Source of the DNA: Leeia oryzae DSM 17879
Lineage (GTDB): Bacteria > Pseudomonadota > Gammaproteobacteria > Burkholderiales > Leeiaceae
Reading direction: 5' to 3'
Assembly (NCBI RefSeq): GCF_000376945.1
Contig: NZ_AQXU01000020.1
Span: 62,001-126,000, forward strand
DNA: 64,000 nucleotides
Below are positions 8,841 through 18,125 of this stretch, one piece after another. The notes below the pieces were generated by a model. That model saw nothing but the letters and a program-made list of their open reading frames with translations, did no database searches and was not told the origin of the DNA. The position numbers and the translations under genes were made by a program. Within the stretch, counting starts at the first letter, position 1; every line of letters begins with the position of its first letter.

Positions 8841-11075
8841 TCAGTGCCTGACTTGTAACCTGCTTGATTCGTGATGGTCCTTGCGCACCACCTGCTGCAC
8901 CAGATTCGGTATATCCAGAATCAAGGCCACTTCACCCGTCCCCAGAATGGTAGAACCGCCAATACCCTTGATACGTTCAAACAGTTTGCCCAAGGGTTTG
9001 ATGACAGTCTGGAACTCGCCAAGCAAGGTATCTACAACCAGGCCGGCACGGGTATTACCGTACTTCACGATCACTACACTCTCTCTGCGCCCACTCTCCC
9101 CATCAATCTCAAAGGTGTCACGCAGCCGCATGTACGGCAGCACTTCCCCTCTCAGACTAAAATAGTTACTGCCTTTGCTACTGTTCAGATTCTCTTCCGG
9201 CAAATCCACACACTCGATCACCATATCCAGCGGAATCACATAATGTGACTGCCCCACCCGCACCAGGAAACCGTCAATGATGGCCAGGGTTAACGGCAGG
9301 CGGATACGGATGGTAGTACCAACGGTATATTTGCTCTGGATTTCGATATTGCCGCGCAAGGCCTCGATGTTGCGGCGAACCACATCCATCCCCACCCCGC
9401 GGCCAGAAATATTGCTGACCGTATCTGCCGTAGAAAAACCGGCTTCAAAAATCAGCTGGAACACGTCACTGTCCGACATCTCGTGCACGGACTCTACCAG
9501 CCCTTTTTCCAGCGCCTTGGCCAGAATCTTGTCACGGTTCAGCCCGCCTCCGTCATCCTGCACCTCGATCACGATACTGCCAGAGTCGTGATAGGCATTC
9601 AGATGCACCTTGCCTTGTGCAGGTTTGCCTCGTGCAGCGCGGATATCTGCAGTCTCAATGCCATGGTCGATGGAGTTGCGCACCAGATGCGTTAACGGAT
9701 CGCCAATTTTCTCGACCACGGTTTTGTCCAGCTCTGTGTCGCCCCCGCTGATCAGCAGTTCGATCTCTTTGCCCAGATCCTTGGCCACATCGTGAACCAC
9801 ACGCTGGAAGCGGTTGAACGTTTCCCCGATCTGCACCATGCGCAGATTGAGCGCACCATCGCGGACCTCTTCTACCAGTCGTGACAAGGTCGATGCGGCT
9901 TCCAGCATGTCGGCCCGGCCACTGCGCTGGGCAACAATGTTGACACCGGCGCCGGCAATCACCAGTTCGCCGATCAGGTTGATCAGCATGTCGAGCTTCT
10001 CGGCATCGACACGAATCGACTGTTGCTGGCGTGCCTTGGTTTTTTTCTGTTGGGATTGCTTTTGCAGCGCAGCCTCCACGACAGCGGGCTGCACAAACCC
10101 GGCCTGCACCACCATTTCACCCAAAGGTTGTTTGGTGCCTGCTTCCGTACTGTTCTGACCGGATTCCTGCGCCGCCTGATACGCCAGTACGGCAGCCAGT
10201 TCACGCTCGGTCAGCGTGCCGCACTGGACCAGCATCTCGCCAATGCGCAAATCGTGTTGCGGCAAGCCCTTGATCACGGACACAAAATCGGCAATGCGAC
10301 TATGCGGCGGCAGAATGTTGATCTTGCAATCTTCCTGCACAAATTCGAACGCAGATTCGATGGTGGTTTTGTCTGCCTCACTGCTGAAGTTGATCAGGTA
10401 AGACATGTAGCAGGTCTCGGGGTCCATCTCTGACAAGCCGGGCAAGCGGTCAAAGAACGTACCTACCTGCACGATGGTGCCCATCGTGCCCAGATAGCGG
10501 AAGATGGACAGCGGGTCCATGCCGTTTCGCAGCACATCCGGGCCAAACTCGATGGAAATGTGCCAATTGTCATTATCCACCACACCGCCACCGGCACTTT
10601 CCAGCGCTAACGGGTCCAGATGCGGATACGTGATCGCAGGATGCGTCTTTTCTTCATGAACCGTGTTCGTTTGCGGCGCCTGCAGATAAGCAGACAGTTG
10701 TGCGACCAGCGCCTGGCCGGTGGCTTGATCACTGCCCTGCAAGACACCGCCACTTTCTTCCAGCCCTACCAGCAGGCTGACATGGTCCTTGCACTTGAGG
10801 AACAGGCTGATCATGTCGGCATCCATCACCAGCTGGGATGACCGGACCTTGTCGAGCACACTCTCCAGCACATGGGTAAACTCGACGATTCCGTCCAGAC
10901 CAAAGAGACCCGCAGAGCCCTTGATGGTATGTGCAGCCCGGAAAATCGCGTTGATCGCCTCGATACGATCCTCATCCACCACCAGCCCCTGTATGGCCAG
11001 CAAGCGGTCTTCCATTTCCTGCAGCAGCTCATGGCTCTCCACAAAAAATGTCTGTAGTGCTTCTTCCATGCCCAT
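8841..11075 (-). CDS. cheA: CheA chemotaxis histidine kinase with MshEN-like repeats
   Basis: The 744-residue kinase has an Hpt domain with His49 (AAHTIKGSAG), a ferredoxin-like region (about 168-255, NWHISIEF...GMDPLS), then dimerisation, ATPase and CheW-like domains from about 355. ATP-site residues are seen in VRNSIDHGIE, DDGGGLN and GRGVGMD. Between the ferredoxin-like region and the dimerisation helix are two 24-residue repeats (277-300 and 317-340) of the pattern (R)xGEMxVQxG...L..AL..Q. They match the motif described for MshEN c-di-GMP-binding domains, although the second lacks the leading arginine and the spacer is 16 rather than 5 residues. Start ATG follows GAGGG. Confidence 0.96.
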   Translation of the reverse strand: MGMEEALQTFFVESHELLQEMEDRLLAIQGLVVDEDRIEAINAIFRAAHTIKGSAGLFGLDGIVEFTHVLESVLDKVRSSQLVMDADMISLFLKCKDHVSLLVGLEESGGVLQGSDQATGQALVAQLSAYLQAPQTNTVHEEKTHPAITYPHLDPLALESAGGGVVDNDNWHISIEFGPDVLRNGMDPLSIFRYLGTMGTIVQVGTFFDRLPGLSEMDPETCYMSYLINFSSEADKTTIESAFEFVQEDCKINILPPHSRIADFVSVIKGLPQHDLRIGEMLVQCGTLTERELAAVLAYQAAQESGQNSTEAGTKQPLGEMVVQAGFVQPAVVEAALQKQSQQKKTKARQQQSIRVDAEKLDMLINLIGELVIAGAGVNIVAQRSGRADMLEAASTLSRLVEEVRDGALNLRMVQIGETFNRFQRVVHDVAKDLGKEIELLISGGDTELDKTVVEKIGDPLTHLVRNSIDHGIETADIRAARGKPAQGKVHLNAYHDSGSIVIEVQDDGGGLNRDKILAKALEKGLVESVHEMSDSDVFQLIFEAGFSTADTVSNISGRGVGMDVVRRNIEALRGNIEIQSKYTVGTTIRIRLPLTLAIIDGFLVRVGQSHYVIPLDMVIECVDLPEENLNSSKGSNYFSLRGEVLPYMRLRDTFEIDGESGRRESVVIVKYGNTRAGLVVDTLLGEFQTVIKPLGKLFERIKGIGGSTILGTGEVALILDIPNLVQQVVRKDHHESSRLQVRH

Positions 11076-11113
11076 GCTAGATACCCTCAGATACAGTTCA
11101 ACAGTGGAACGAA

Positions 11114-11422
11114 CTAATTGGATGAAATCACAACCGGATCACCAAATATGGTGGTCAGGTTGCAAAGATCCAGCACATCCAGCACCTGGATGCTGTGGTG
11201 AACCAGCGTCAAATCACCACCTTTGGCCTGGCATTCTTTTTTGGTGGCAAGCAGTAGCTGGACACCTGCCGTGTCAATTTCATTGACGCCCGACAAATCG
11301 ATTTCCAGCCTGGAGGAAGCCGACAGCAAAGCAGCCAGCTTTTCTTTGATGCTTGCCGCAGTGAAAATGGTCATTTCCCCTTCCACCTGCCATTTGCCAG
11401 GCACCTGATCCGTGTTATCCAT
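11114..11422 (-). CDS. STAS-domain protein (anti-sigma-factor-antagonist fold)
   Basis: The 102-residue single-domain protein contains RLEIDLSGVNEIDTAGVQLLL, the usual STAS core, with threonine at the position that is the phosphorylated serine in SpoIIAA-type proteins. Such small STAS proteins are common directly upstream of cheA in beta- and gammaproteobacterial chemotaxis operons, but their task there is not settled. Ribosome site GGGAG lies before the ATG. It is 24 bases from cheY and 38 bases from cheA. Confidence 0.88.
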   Translation of the reverse strand: MDNTDQVPGKWQVEGEMTIFTAASIKEKLAALLSASSRLEIDLSGVNEIDTAGVQLLLATKKECQAKGGDLTLVHHSIQVLDVLDLCNLTTIFGDPVVISSN

Positions 11423-11446
11423 GCAACGCTCCCGTTTGCTGGGTTA

Positions 11447-11815
11447 TCAAGGCAAAATCAGCTTGGATACTGCCGTAATCATCTGATCCGGTTTGAACGG
11501 CTTCACCACCCAGGCCTTGACACCCGCGGCCTGCCCTTGCGACTTTTTGTCTTCGCCAGATTCCGTGGTCAGCATGATGACCGGCGTAAACTTGTACTCC
11601 GGTTTCTTTTTCAGCTCTTGTACAAAGGTGATGCCATCCATATTGGGCATGTTCACGTCACTGATGATCAGATGCACTTTCTGACCCGTCAGCTTGGATA
11701 GCGCATCCTTGCCATCCACACCTTCAATCACGTCATACCCTGAACTTTTGAGTGCAATAGATACCACTTGCCTTAACGACGCAGAGTCATCAACGATCAT
11801 GATAGTTTTAGCCAT
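11447..11815 (-). CDS. cheY: CheY-type single-domain response regulator
   Basis: The 122-residue receiver has the acidic pair Asp9-Asp10, phospho-acceptor Asp53 (SDVNMPNMDG), Thr83 (MLTTES) and Lys105 (VVKPFKP), so it is fully competent for phosphorylation. There is no output domain. Spacing to the neighbours is short and the ribosome site TAGGAGACGG is good. As the operon-encoded receiver it is the expected substrate of the downstream CheA. Confidence 0.95.
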   Translation of the reverse strand: MAKTIMIVDDSASLRQVVSIALKSSGYDVIEGVDGKDALSKLTGQKVHLIISDVNMPNMDGITFVQELKKKPEYKFTPVIMLTTESGEDKKSQGQAAGVKAWVVKPFKPDQMITAVSKLILP

Positions 11816-11826
11816 GTGCCCGTCTC

Positions 11827-13020
11827 CTAAAAGAAAGTAATTTCGTTGGTATCAGCCGCTTTGGACCGGTCAACCGCTTTGCCGTGATTAATATGTTCTT
11901 CTACGGTGGCATACGATTCTTCAAGCTGATGTATCAAGCCAGACCAGTCAATCGCCTGCAGCTTGCCTTCCTGATCAAAGGCCTGTTCACCCTTGGCCAG
12001 ATACTCAGGAAAGCTGTCAATGTTGTCGCGGACGTGGCAAAGAATCTGGCTCACCCGGTCCTGGAACTGCAGGCCAACCAGCAACTCGGAAATCTGGTGC
12101 TGAATTTGCTGGCTGTTATCACGCAGCATGTCCGTTGCCCCCAGCAAACTGGTCGTCACGCCTTCAAAATCTGCCAGCACATCATGAATGGATGCTTCGG
12201 ATGCCTGTATCGATGAAGAGGCGTTGGCTGCAGACAGCTCTGCCGATGCAAAGGTGGCATTAATCGCCTTGCTGATTACCTCGGTGGTTTCGGTAATACT
12301 GCGCCCAGTGTCACCCGACAGGTTAGACAGTTTGCGGACTTCATCGGCCACCACGGCAAACCCTCTGCCGGCTTCCCCTGCCCTGGCCGCCTCAATGGCG
12401 GCGTTTAGCGCCAGCAAATTGGTCTGGTCTGCAATATTGGCCACCGAAGCGGCCATTTCTTTTAGCTTGTCGATGTACTGCACCAGTGTCTTCACTTCGC
12501 CCAGCATGACTTCGCTCTGGCTAAATGAGCTTCTTAACAGCTCCAGCACCGATTTCAGCTTGTTTTCACTGCGCATGAACAGTTCGGACAAGTCACTGCC
12601 CGAGTTGGTGTTAATCAGGGAGGAAGAATTCACCTCGCTCAATTTTTGTACCACTTCACTGAAGTGAGTGGTCAGGTCAATAATGGCGGCCTCACTCATG
12701 TGACGGGCAGACTCGATCTGCTTGACCCAAATATTGGTAACACCATCCTCAACCTGGCCCAGGCCGTTCAGAAAGTCTTTGACTTCGTGCACGTGCACGC
12801 CTTGGATATCCTTCACACACTGGGCCAGCTGTTGTGTTTCTCTGGCGTCAAACTGCCGCTTGATCAACCAGCCACAGACGCACCCACCAACAATAAGACC
12901 CAAGCTAACCAGTCCAAATACCAGGTCAATTGGTGTCAATAACGCCAGGCAGATCACGGCTGCAATGGAGGGAAGTACCGCCAATAAATACACAGCAGTC
13001 TTTCGGGGTTTATTTTCCAA
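11827..13020 (-). CDS. Short methyl-accepting-chemotaxis-like protein, TTG start
   Basis: This is the first gene of the che operon. It starts with TTG at 13020, supported by AAAGGAGG seven bases upstream and by the absence of a nearby ATG. The 397-residue protein begins with two membrane helices in a tight hairpin (about 10-55) and has no real periplasmic sensor and no obvious HAMP. Its signalling tip reads [20 protein letters not shown] with [15 protein letters not shown]. The C-terminal part contains [10 protein letters not shown], typical of a group of truncated receptors encoded beside cheY. It may sense from the membrane or cytoplasm. Confidence 0.88.
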   Translation of the reverse strand: MENKPRKTAVYLLAVLPSIAAVICLALLTPIDLVFGLVSLGLIVGGCVCGWLIKRQFDARETQQLAQCVKDIQGVHVHEVKDFLNGLGQVEDGVTNIWVKQIESARHMSEAAIIDLTTHFSEVVQKLSEVNSSSLINTNSGSDLSELFMRSENKLKSVLELLRSSFSQSEVMLGEVKTLVQYIDKLKEMAASVANIADQTNLLALNAAIEAARAGEAGRGFAVVADEVRKLSNLSGDTGRSITETTEVISKAINATFASAELSAANASSSIQASEASIHDVLADFEGVTTSLLGATDMLRDNSQQIQHQISELLVGLQFQDRVSQILCHVRDNIDSFPEYLAKGEQAFDQEGKLQAIDWSGLIHQLEESYATVEEHINHGKAVDRSKAADTNEITFF

Positions 13021-13676
13021 CTGCGCCTCCTTTAAAAACAGGTAAACCGGTTGTTTTAGTTTGATTCATTCTTTTTAAGTTTAGCCTGAAATACAGCTTT
13101 TTAAAGGTGAAAGAATATTTTAAATATAGACAAAAAAGTTCTTATAAATCAGTTCACTACAATATATAAACTTTTGGATACTTTATTTATCCTGCTAACA
13201 AATCAAGGGGATCTCGTTTATTCTCAGCAGCCTGAATCGGTTTGGACATCAATACCACGTCTGGCAAGCAAACATACGTCTGTACACAAATACGCCACTT
13301 TCATGTCGTGACAAAAGCACTTGGGAAAACTTTTCATCCGTGACTGTCATCTGATTCTAGTCAATTAACGTATGCATTTTTCATTAAACATGACTATCAA
13401 GTCACTAACGGGCCATTTGCCCTGACAATACAATATTTGATCAAATAAATCCAACTGTTTATCTTTTCGCAACCATCATCCATGTGTTTTATTTGTGACA
13501 GATGTACAACCCGGACAACCAGTCTGTGGCAGCCTTTGCGGCGATTAATCGTGCCAGCTACTTGAAAATACGATGATTTCAGTCATGAAACATACCACAT
13601 GTTAGTTCCTAGAACGAACAAAATTGATTCTAGCAGATAGATCGCGAAAAAAGTACATGTGATACGAGCAGACATA
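13021..13676. other. AT-rich intergenic region upstream of the che operon
   Basis: About 650 bases without a believable gene. The only clear element is the AAAGGAGG ribosome site at 13024-13033 on the minus strand. The part next to the operon is rich in A/T runs and probably holds its promoter, but I could not find a convincing sigma-28, sigma-54 or strong sigma-70 element. Nothing else stands out. Confidence 0.5.
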
Positions 13677-13705
13677 AAAAAACCACAACTTAATTGTGGT
13701 TTTTT
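13677..13705. terminator. Intrinsic terminator downstream of infA
   Basis: A perfect 12-base stem AAAAAACCACAA / TTGTGGTTTTTT with a five-base loop. It would end infA transcription on the minus strand and is symmetrical enough to act in both directions. Confidence 0.85.
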
Positions 13706-13741
13706 GTCAAACAAATACAGCTTTATGAATATGGTATAGGC

Positions 13742-13987
13742 TTACCGGGCAACGCGCGGCGGACGGCCTTCAATAAACCGGTACATGACGCGGCCTTTGC
13801 TCAGGTCATAAGGAGACAGTTCAACCGTCACCTTGTCACCTGCCAGAATCCGGATGTGATGCTTACGCATCTTGCCTGATGTATATGCAATCAGCTGGTG
13901 GTTGTTTTCCAGCGTGACACGAAAACGGGAATCAGGCAGCACTTCGTCTACCACACCATTCATTTCAATCAGTTCTTCTTTAGCCAT
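13742..13987 (-). CDS. infA: Translation initiation factor IF-1 (second-type, 81 residues)
   Basis: An S1-like OB-fold protein that binds the 30S A site during initiation. The sequence [40 protein letters not shown] and [18 protein letters not shown] is unmistakable. It is about nine residues longer than the usual 72-residue IF-1, with a basic tail GRPPRVAR. This longer form is the stand-alone paralogue often found in betaproteobacteria in addition to the copy near ribosomal protein genes; whether a second copy exists here cannot be seen. It is a single-gene unit ending at the hairpin at 13677-13705. Confidence 0.96.
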   Translation of the reverse strand: MAKEELIEMNGVVDEVLPDSRFRVTLENNHQLIAYTSGKMRKHHIRILAGDKVTVELSPYDLSKGRVMYRFIEGRPPRVAR

Positions 13988-14429
13988 AACACCTCAATCT
14001 CTGCACTACCCGATCTGCTAGATCAGGCAGGCATTTTTAACCAGCAACATTCCCTGCGACACAGTTGGCACAGGTTGTAATACGACAAACGCAATTCAGA
14101 TTTCAATGTGTGCTTCTGCAAACAGTCGGCAGGCCCGGGCGATAACTGGCATAACCAGACAGGCTGAAAAAGGTTCAGTCCATTTTGCAACACAAGCGGT
14201 TGATGAAAACAGCGCCTGACAGGGCCGAAGCTCAAGGCAACAGAAGGATGATGAGGGGAAAAATACCGTTAGAAAACGTGGTACAGAACCTGACAGCAAC
14301 GTTACATTAATTTCGGGCTTTTACTATGCACTTTATTAGCAGAATAAGCAATGTATTTATTGGTTTTTCATGGACTTGGGCGGCAAACCGGGCCACTCAA
14401 GTCCATAACGGGAGACGCTCCCCTGCCAC
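13988..14429. other. Intergenic region with a hairpin after the dadA-like gene
   Basis: About 440 bases with no supported gene; short open frames here have no family features or ribosome sites. A nine-base inverted repeat, ATGGACTTG at 14370-14378 and CAAGTCCAT at 14398-14406, lies just downstream of the dadA-like stop on the minus strand. It lacks a T-run, so it is only a possible terminator. The infA promoter must lie in the part near 13990-14050. Confidence 0.45.
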
Positions 14430-15680
14430 TCAGAAACGGTTGATGGCATATGGAGCATAATCAAACCCTGCCGGATTGCCAGCCATCAGGTTTGCCACCA
14501 GTTGCCCTGTCGTCGCCCCTAAGGTCAGACCCAGATGACCGTGTCCAAACGCAAATGTCACATTGGGGTGACGCGGTGCAGCCGAAATGACCGGCAGCGT
14601 ATCCGGCAAGGCAGGACGGTTGCCCATCCAGAATTCAGCCCCTTCCGTATTAAAGTCACCAATCAGCTGGCGCGCTTTGCCGATCAGCACCTTGGCACGT
14701 GCCCAGGTTTCCGGCGCATGCTTGCTGGCCAGTTCTACCGTACCGGCAATACGGATTGCCCCATTGCCCATGGGCAAAATGACAAACCCGCCAGCGGCTG
14801 AAATCAAAAATTTGTCCAGCCTGACGCCTGCATTGGGTAATGTCACATGGTACCCGCGCTCGCTTTCCAGTGGCACGTTGTACCCCAGTGACTTGGCCAG
14901 CTCCCCTGACCAGACCCCTGTCGCCACAACCACCTGATCTGCATGCATGACGCTACCACTCGCCAGACGTACCCCGACAACCCGCCCCTCTTTCTGCAGA
15001 AAACCACTGACCTCGCTCTGTATCCAGGACACCCCCTCCCGGAATGCCTGCTCGGCAATCCCTTTGCTAAACAGGTAGGGGTCATCCACAAAAGACCAGG
15101 CAGGCGTATGCACTGCATGCGTGATCTGGCCATTCAACATGGGCGCACAAGCATGCAGGGCCTCTGGCGTCAGCGTCTCGCAAGCCCAGCCATGCTGCCG
15201 CTTGCGTTGCCATTTGGCGTTATCTGCATCCAGCGCCTTTTGGCTGTCATACAGGGTTAGCGCCCCATGTTTATGCCATTGCGACAACAGAGCCGGCGTC
15301 TGGACCAGCGTCAGCAAGTCGGTTTCTGCGCGTGCCAGCAGGGCATGCATACCTTGGGTAATCTGCTGCACTTTTGCCGGACGACCTGCCGCCAGAAAGC
15401 GTAGCAGCCATGGCATCAGGCCCGGCAGATATCGCCATTTGATAGCGAGCGGACCAAGCGGGTCCAGCAACCAGCCCGGGACTTTTTTCAGAATGCCTGG
15501 CTCAGACAAGGGCAGGATTTCCGTTACCGCAAATGCGCCCGCGTTACCAAACGAGGTTGATTTTGCCGGCAAACCCTTATCCACCAGCGTGACATGATGT
15601 CCGTCCCGCCGCAGGCTGGCGGCGCAACAGATCCCGACAACACCTGCACCCACCACGATGATGTCTTGTTTCTTGCTCAT
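14430..15680 (-). CDS. DadA-like FAD-dependent D-amino-acid dehydrogenase
   Basis: The 416-residue protein starts with a dinucleotide-binding motif (IIVVGAGVVGICCAASLRRDG) and carries the DadA-family layout: the STSFGNAGAFAV segment, a substrate domain, and the C-terminal GHGHLGLTLGATTGQLVA motif. The family oxidises D-amino acids to 2-oxo or imino acids and passes electrons to the quinone pool. Neighbours on the same strand are an amino-acid binding protein and an ornithine-cyclodeaminase-family reductase, fitting a route for a D- or cyclic amino acid. Another member of the wider DAO family cannot be excluded. Confidence 0.85.
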   Translation of the reverse strand: MSKKQDIIVVGAGVVGICCAASLRRDGHHVTLVDKGLPAKSTSFGNAGAFAVTEILPLSEPGILKKVPGWLLDPLGPLAIKWRYLPGLMPWLLRFLAAGRPAKVQQITQGMHALLARAETDLLTLVQTPALLSQWHKHGALTLYDSQKALDADNAKWQRKRQHGWACETLTPEALHACAPMLNGQITHAVHTPAWSFVDDPYLFSKGIAEQAFREGVSWIQSEVSGFLQKEGRVVGVRLASGSVMHADQVVVATGVWSGELAKSLGYNVPLESERGYHVTLPNAGVRLDKFLISAAGGFVILPMGNGAIRIAGTVELASKHAPETWARAKVLIGKARQLIGDFNTEGAEFWMGNRPALPDTLPVISAAPRHPNVTFAFGHGHLGLTLGATTGQLVANLMAGNPAGFDYAPYAINRF

Positions 15681-15747
15681 GATGATTTACCCATGCCATT
15701 AAATGAATACCGGCGCGCACGTGCCCTGCCCCTTGCACGCAACCGAA

Positions 15748-15785
15748 AAGAAAGCCCAAATCCGGGCAGATGCCAGACTTGGGCT
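15748..15785 (-). terminator. Terminator between the binding-protein gene and the dadA-like gene
   Basis: On the minus strand AGCCCAA pairs with TTGGGCT, with further interrupted pairing inside (TC/GA and GG/CC), and the second arm runs into TTTCTTTT. It lies about 45 bases after the stop of the periplasmic binding protein and would at least partly separate it from the dadA-like gene. Confidence 0.6.
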
Positions 15786-15831
15786 AACGAGGAGACAGGT
15801 TACGCAATCTCCGGATTACACGAGACCACGC

Positions 15832-16980
15832 TTAGTGAACAACCGACTTGGCAAACCACTGGCCGGCTTTGACTTCATAAATGGTAATGGGCGCTGCTTT
15901 CAGATCCCCTTTGGCATCAAAAGCGTAGTCGGTCACCGCACCTTTGTACTGCACGTTGCGCAATGCGCCGATCAGCTTGTTGGCATCGGTTGAGCCTGAC
16001 TTCTTGATGGCCTCGCCAATCATCATCACGGCATCGTAATGCTGCGGGCCATACGCCAATGGCTCGGCGTTATATTTCGCTTTATATTTTTGCAAGAAGG
16101 TACGGCCTTCCGCACGCTGGGTCAGCACGCCACCCGCCACACCCGACATAAAACCTTCACCATTGTTCTCTGCCAGTTTCAGGAACTGGTCTGTCTGGAA
16201 CATATCACCGCCGATGATCTTGGCTTTCAGGCCCAATTGCTTGTACTGACGGGCGAAGGTGGCGGCCTGTGCATCTGCAAGCCCTACAAAAATGGCATCG
16301 GGTTTAGAGGCACGCAACGATGTCAGAATCGGCAGCATGTCGGTGGATTTCTGGTCTGTGTATTCACGGCGAACCACTTTCAGACCCAGCTTCTTGGCAG
16401 CGGCTTCAAACTGGTCGACCAGACCTTGGGAATAGGCTGTGCGGTCATCAATCAGCGCGACCGTCTTGGCGCCCAGCTGTTTTTTGGTGAATTCGGCCAA
16501 TGCCGGACCTACCTTGGTGTCGACTGCGCTCAGACGGAATACGTTGTTGAAACCCTGGTTGGTATAGGCAGAGTTCACTGCCACTGAAAACTGCGGCACA
16601 TTGGCTTCGTGATAGACGCGAGAAGCCGGAATCGTCACGCCGGAAGTGAAATGCCCGACCATGGCCACAATCTTGCTATCCACCAGACGCTGGGCTACCA
16701 CCGTCCCCTGGCGCGGATCTCCGGCATCATCTTCGGACTGCAAAGAAAAATGCAGTTTCTGCCCGCCAGCCACCAGACCTTTTTTGTTCAGTTCTTCGAT
16801 CGCCATTTTGGCCGAGTTCTCGTTATCTTTGCCCCAGTTGGCTTCTGCGCCCGTCATCGGAGAGGCAAAACCGATCTTGACTTCCTGATCAGCCAATACC
16901 ACGCCACAAGACAAGGCAGCCACTGCGACGGCTGCTACTTTCAACCCAAAACCAAAATCACTTATCCGCTTGTTAGCCAC
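15832..16980 (-). CDS. Branched-chain-amino-acid-type ABC transporter substrate-binding protein
   Basis: The start is GTG at 16980, with GGAGAG upstream. The 382-residue product has a signal peptide (membrane stretch GLKVAAVAVAALSCGVVLADQ) and a LivJ/LivK-type periplasmic fold: VKIGFASPMTGAEANWGKDNENSAKMAIEEL is the standard N-terminal lobe entrance. No permease or ATPase gene is nearby, so it must share a transporter encoded elsewhere. Its neighbours suggest an amino acid or imino acid ligand, which is inference. Confidence 0.9.
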   Translation of the reverse strand: MANKRISDFGFGLKVAAVAVAALSCGVVLADQEVKIGFASPMTGAEANWGKDNENSAKMAIEELNKKGLVAGGQKLHFSLQSEDDAGDPRQGTVVAQRLVDSKIVAMVGHFTSGVTIPASRVYHEANVPQFSVAVNSAYTNQGFNNVFRLSAVDTKVGPALAEFTKKQLGAKTVALIDDRTAYSQGLVDQFEAAAKKLGLKVVRREYTDQKSTDMLPILTSLRASKPDAIFVGLADAQAATFARQYKQLGLKAKIIGGDMFQTDQFLKLAENNGEGFMSGVAGGVLTQRAEGRTFLQKYKAKYNAEPLAYGPQHYDAVMMIGEAIKKSGSTDANKLIGALRNVQYKGAVTDYAFDAKGDLKAAPITIYEVKAGQWFAKSVVH

Positions 16981-17043
16981 TGTTCTCTCCTGTTATAGCT
17001 AATGAAGTATGCAAATTGTCGATATGAACGCCATGTTTACTGC

Positions 17044-17961
17044 CTACAACATCCCCAACTGCTGACAAGCCACCCGGCCAGCGGCCAGGTCCCATGCAGC
17101 ACAGCCCACCGTTTTCAGAAAGATGGGGCTTTCTGAAGACAATGGACGGGAATCCACACTCGCTAGTGATTGCACCGCAGACCAGTCCACTCCGGCCCGG
17201 ATCAGATCACCCGCCTCATGCTTTGCACCTGCCAGATCATCCACCACCAGTTGGCAGGCATGTACAACGTCTGGCGCGACCTCGGCTGACGTTGGCTGGA
17301 AAGCCCCTACGCCGACCACCAGTTGACCGGCCTTTACCGGTCCTGAGAAAACCGGTTCTGTGCTGGTTGTCAGGGTCAGAATGACATCTGCAACCGGTTG
17401 TGGCTGCTCTTTTAACACGGGCTTGCAACGACCTGGCTCACCCAGACGTTCTACAAACGCCCGCGATGAGGCATCGCTGGAGCCTTGTAGATACAAGGTT
17501 GCCATCGGGTACAAAAACAATAGCAACTGCGCATGCGCCATCGCCTGCTTGCCCGATCCGATAACCCAGAAGGAAGATGGTGTCCCTTTGAACAGCTTCT
17601 GGATGCCCAGCATGCTGACAGCTGCTGTGCGCAAACCAGTCACGGTCCCGCCATCCAGCCCGACCAGCGGCTTGCCGGTGTGAGCGTCATAGACCATCAC
17701 CACACCGTGAATGGTCGGCAGTTCCGTCCCCCGGTTTTCCGGAGTGACGTTGACCAGTTTGTGGATCGCAATATCCCCGGCACTGGCCGGCATGGACAAC
17801 ATGACGCCACCGGTCAGCGGCACGACCTGACGTTCCGGACAATGCACGCGTCCCTGCTCGTATTCGCGCATGACATCCGACAGTGCAACCATCAGCTTTT
17901 CGACGGGGATGCAGCGCTCGGTTTCTTCGGCACCAAGCATTGCCAGCGCTTTACTGTTCAT
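17044..17961 (-). CDS. Ornithine cyclodeaminase/mu-crystallin family protein, possible imino-acid reductase
   Basis: The 305-residue protein has the family signature: an N-terminal lid (AEETERCIPVEKLMVALSDVM), HKLVNVTPENRG, VGLDGGTVTGLRTAAVS and a Rossmann motif FWVIGSGKQAMAHAQ. Members either cyclise ornithine or reduce delta-1-pyrroline-2-carboxylate or delta-1-piperideine-2-carboxylate to L-proline or L-pipecolate. Clustering with a DadA-like oxidase, which would make such cyclic imines from D-proline or D-pipecolate/D-lysine, favours the reductase role. Substrate is not proven. It is transcribed away from a GntR regulator across a palindrome-bearing spacer. Confidence 0.85.
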   Translation of the reverse strand: MNSKALAMLGAEETERCIPVEKLMVALSDVMREYEQGRVHCPERQVVPLTGGVMLSMPASAGDIAIHKLVNVTPENRGTELPTIHGVVMVYDAHTGKPLVGLDGGTVTGLRTAAVSMLGIQKLFKGTPSSFWVIGSGKQAMAHAQLLLFLYPMATLYLQGSSDASSRAFVERLGEPGRCKPVLKEQPQPVADVILTLTTSTEPVFSGPVKAGQLVVGVGAFQPTSAEVAPDVVHACQLVVDDLAGAKHEAGDLIRAGVDWSAVQSLASVDSRPLSSESPIFLKTVGCAAWDLAAGRVACQQLGML

Positions 17962-17999
17962 CGTTATCGCTCCAAATTGGTTCTGTTTTTTTCCGGATT

Positions 18000-18034
18000 A
18001 CCAGAAACTGGTTTAATAATAACCAATAAATGGT
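18000..18034. promoter_or_regulatory. Paired ACCA-N5-TGGT palindromes, candidate GntR operators
   Basis: ACCAGAAACTGGT (18000-18012) and ACCAATAAATGGT (18022-18034) share the form ACCA-N5-TGGT and are 22 bases apart centre to centre, about two helical turns. A related ACCA-N3-TGGT copy lies at 18064-18074. They fill the space between the cyclodeaminase-family gene and the divergent FadR-type regulator, as expected for its binding sites. Confidence 0.6.
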
Positions 18035-18125
18035 CAATTTCACAACCGGTTTGTGCAAAAATAAAACCAATCTGGTCTGATTGGCCAAAAAACAGGGGGT
18101 AAGTTACAATCAACTGGTCAAATTC

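Noticed and set aside
13021-13200. Sigma-28-type promoter for the che operon
   Set aside because: A TAAA appears at several places but none is followed by GCCGATAA at the proper distance.
14096-14299. Small minus-strand frame between infA and the dadA-like gene
   Set aside because: No ribosome site, no conserved motif, and overlapping frames of similar length, so chance is the better explanation.
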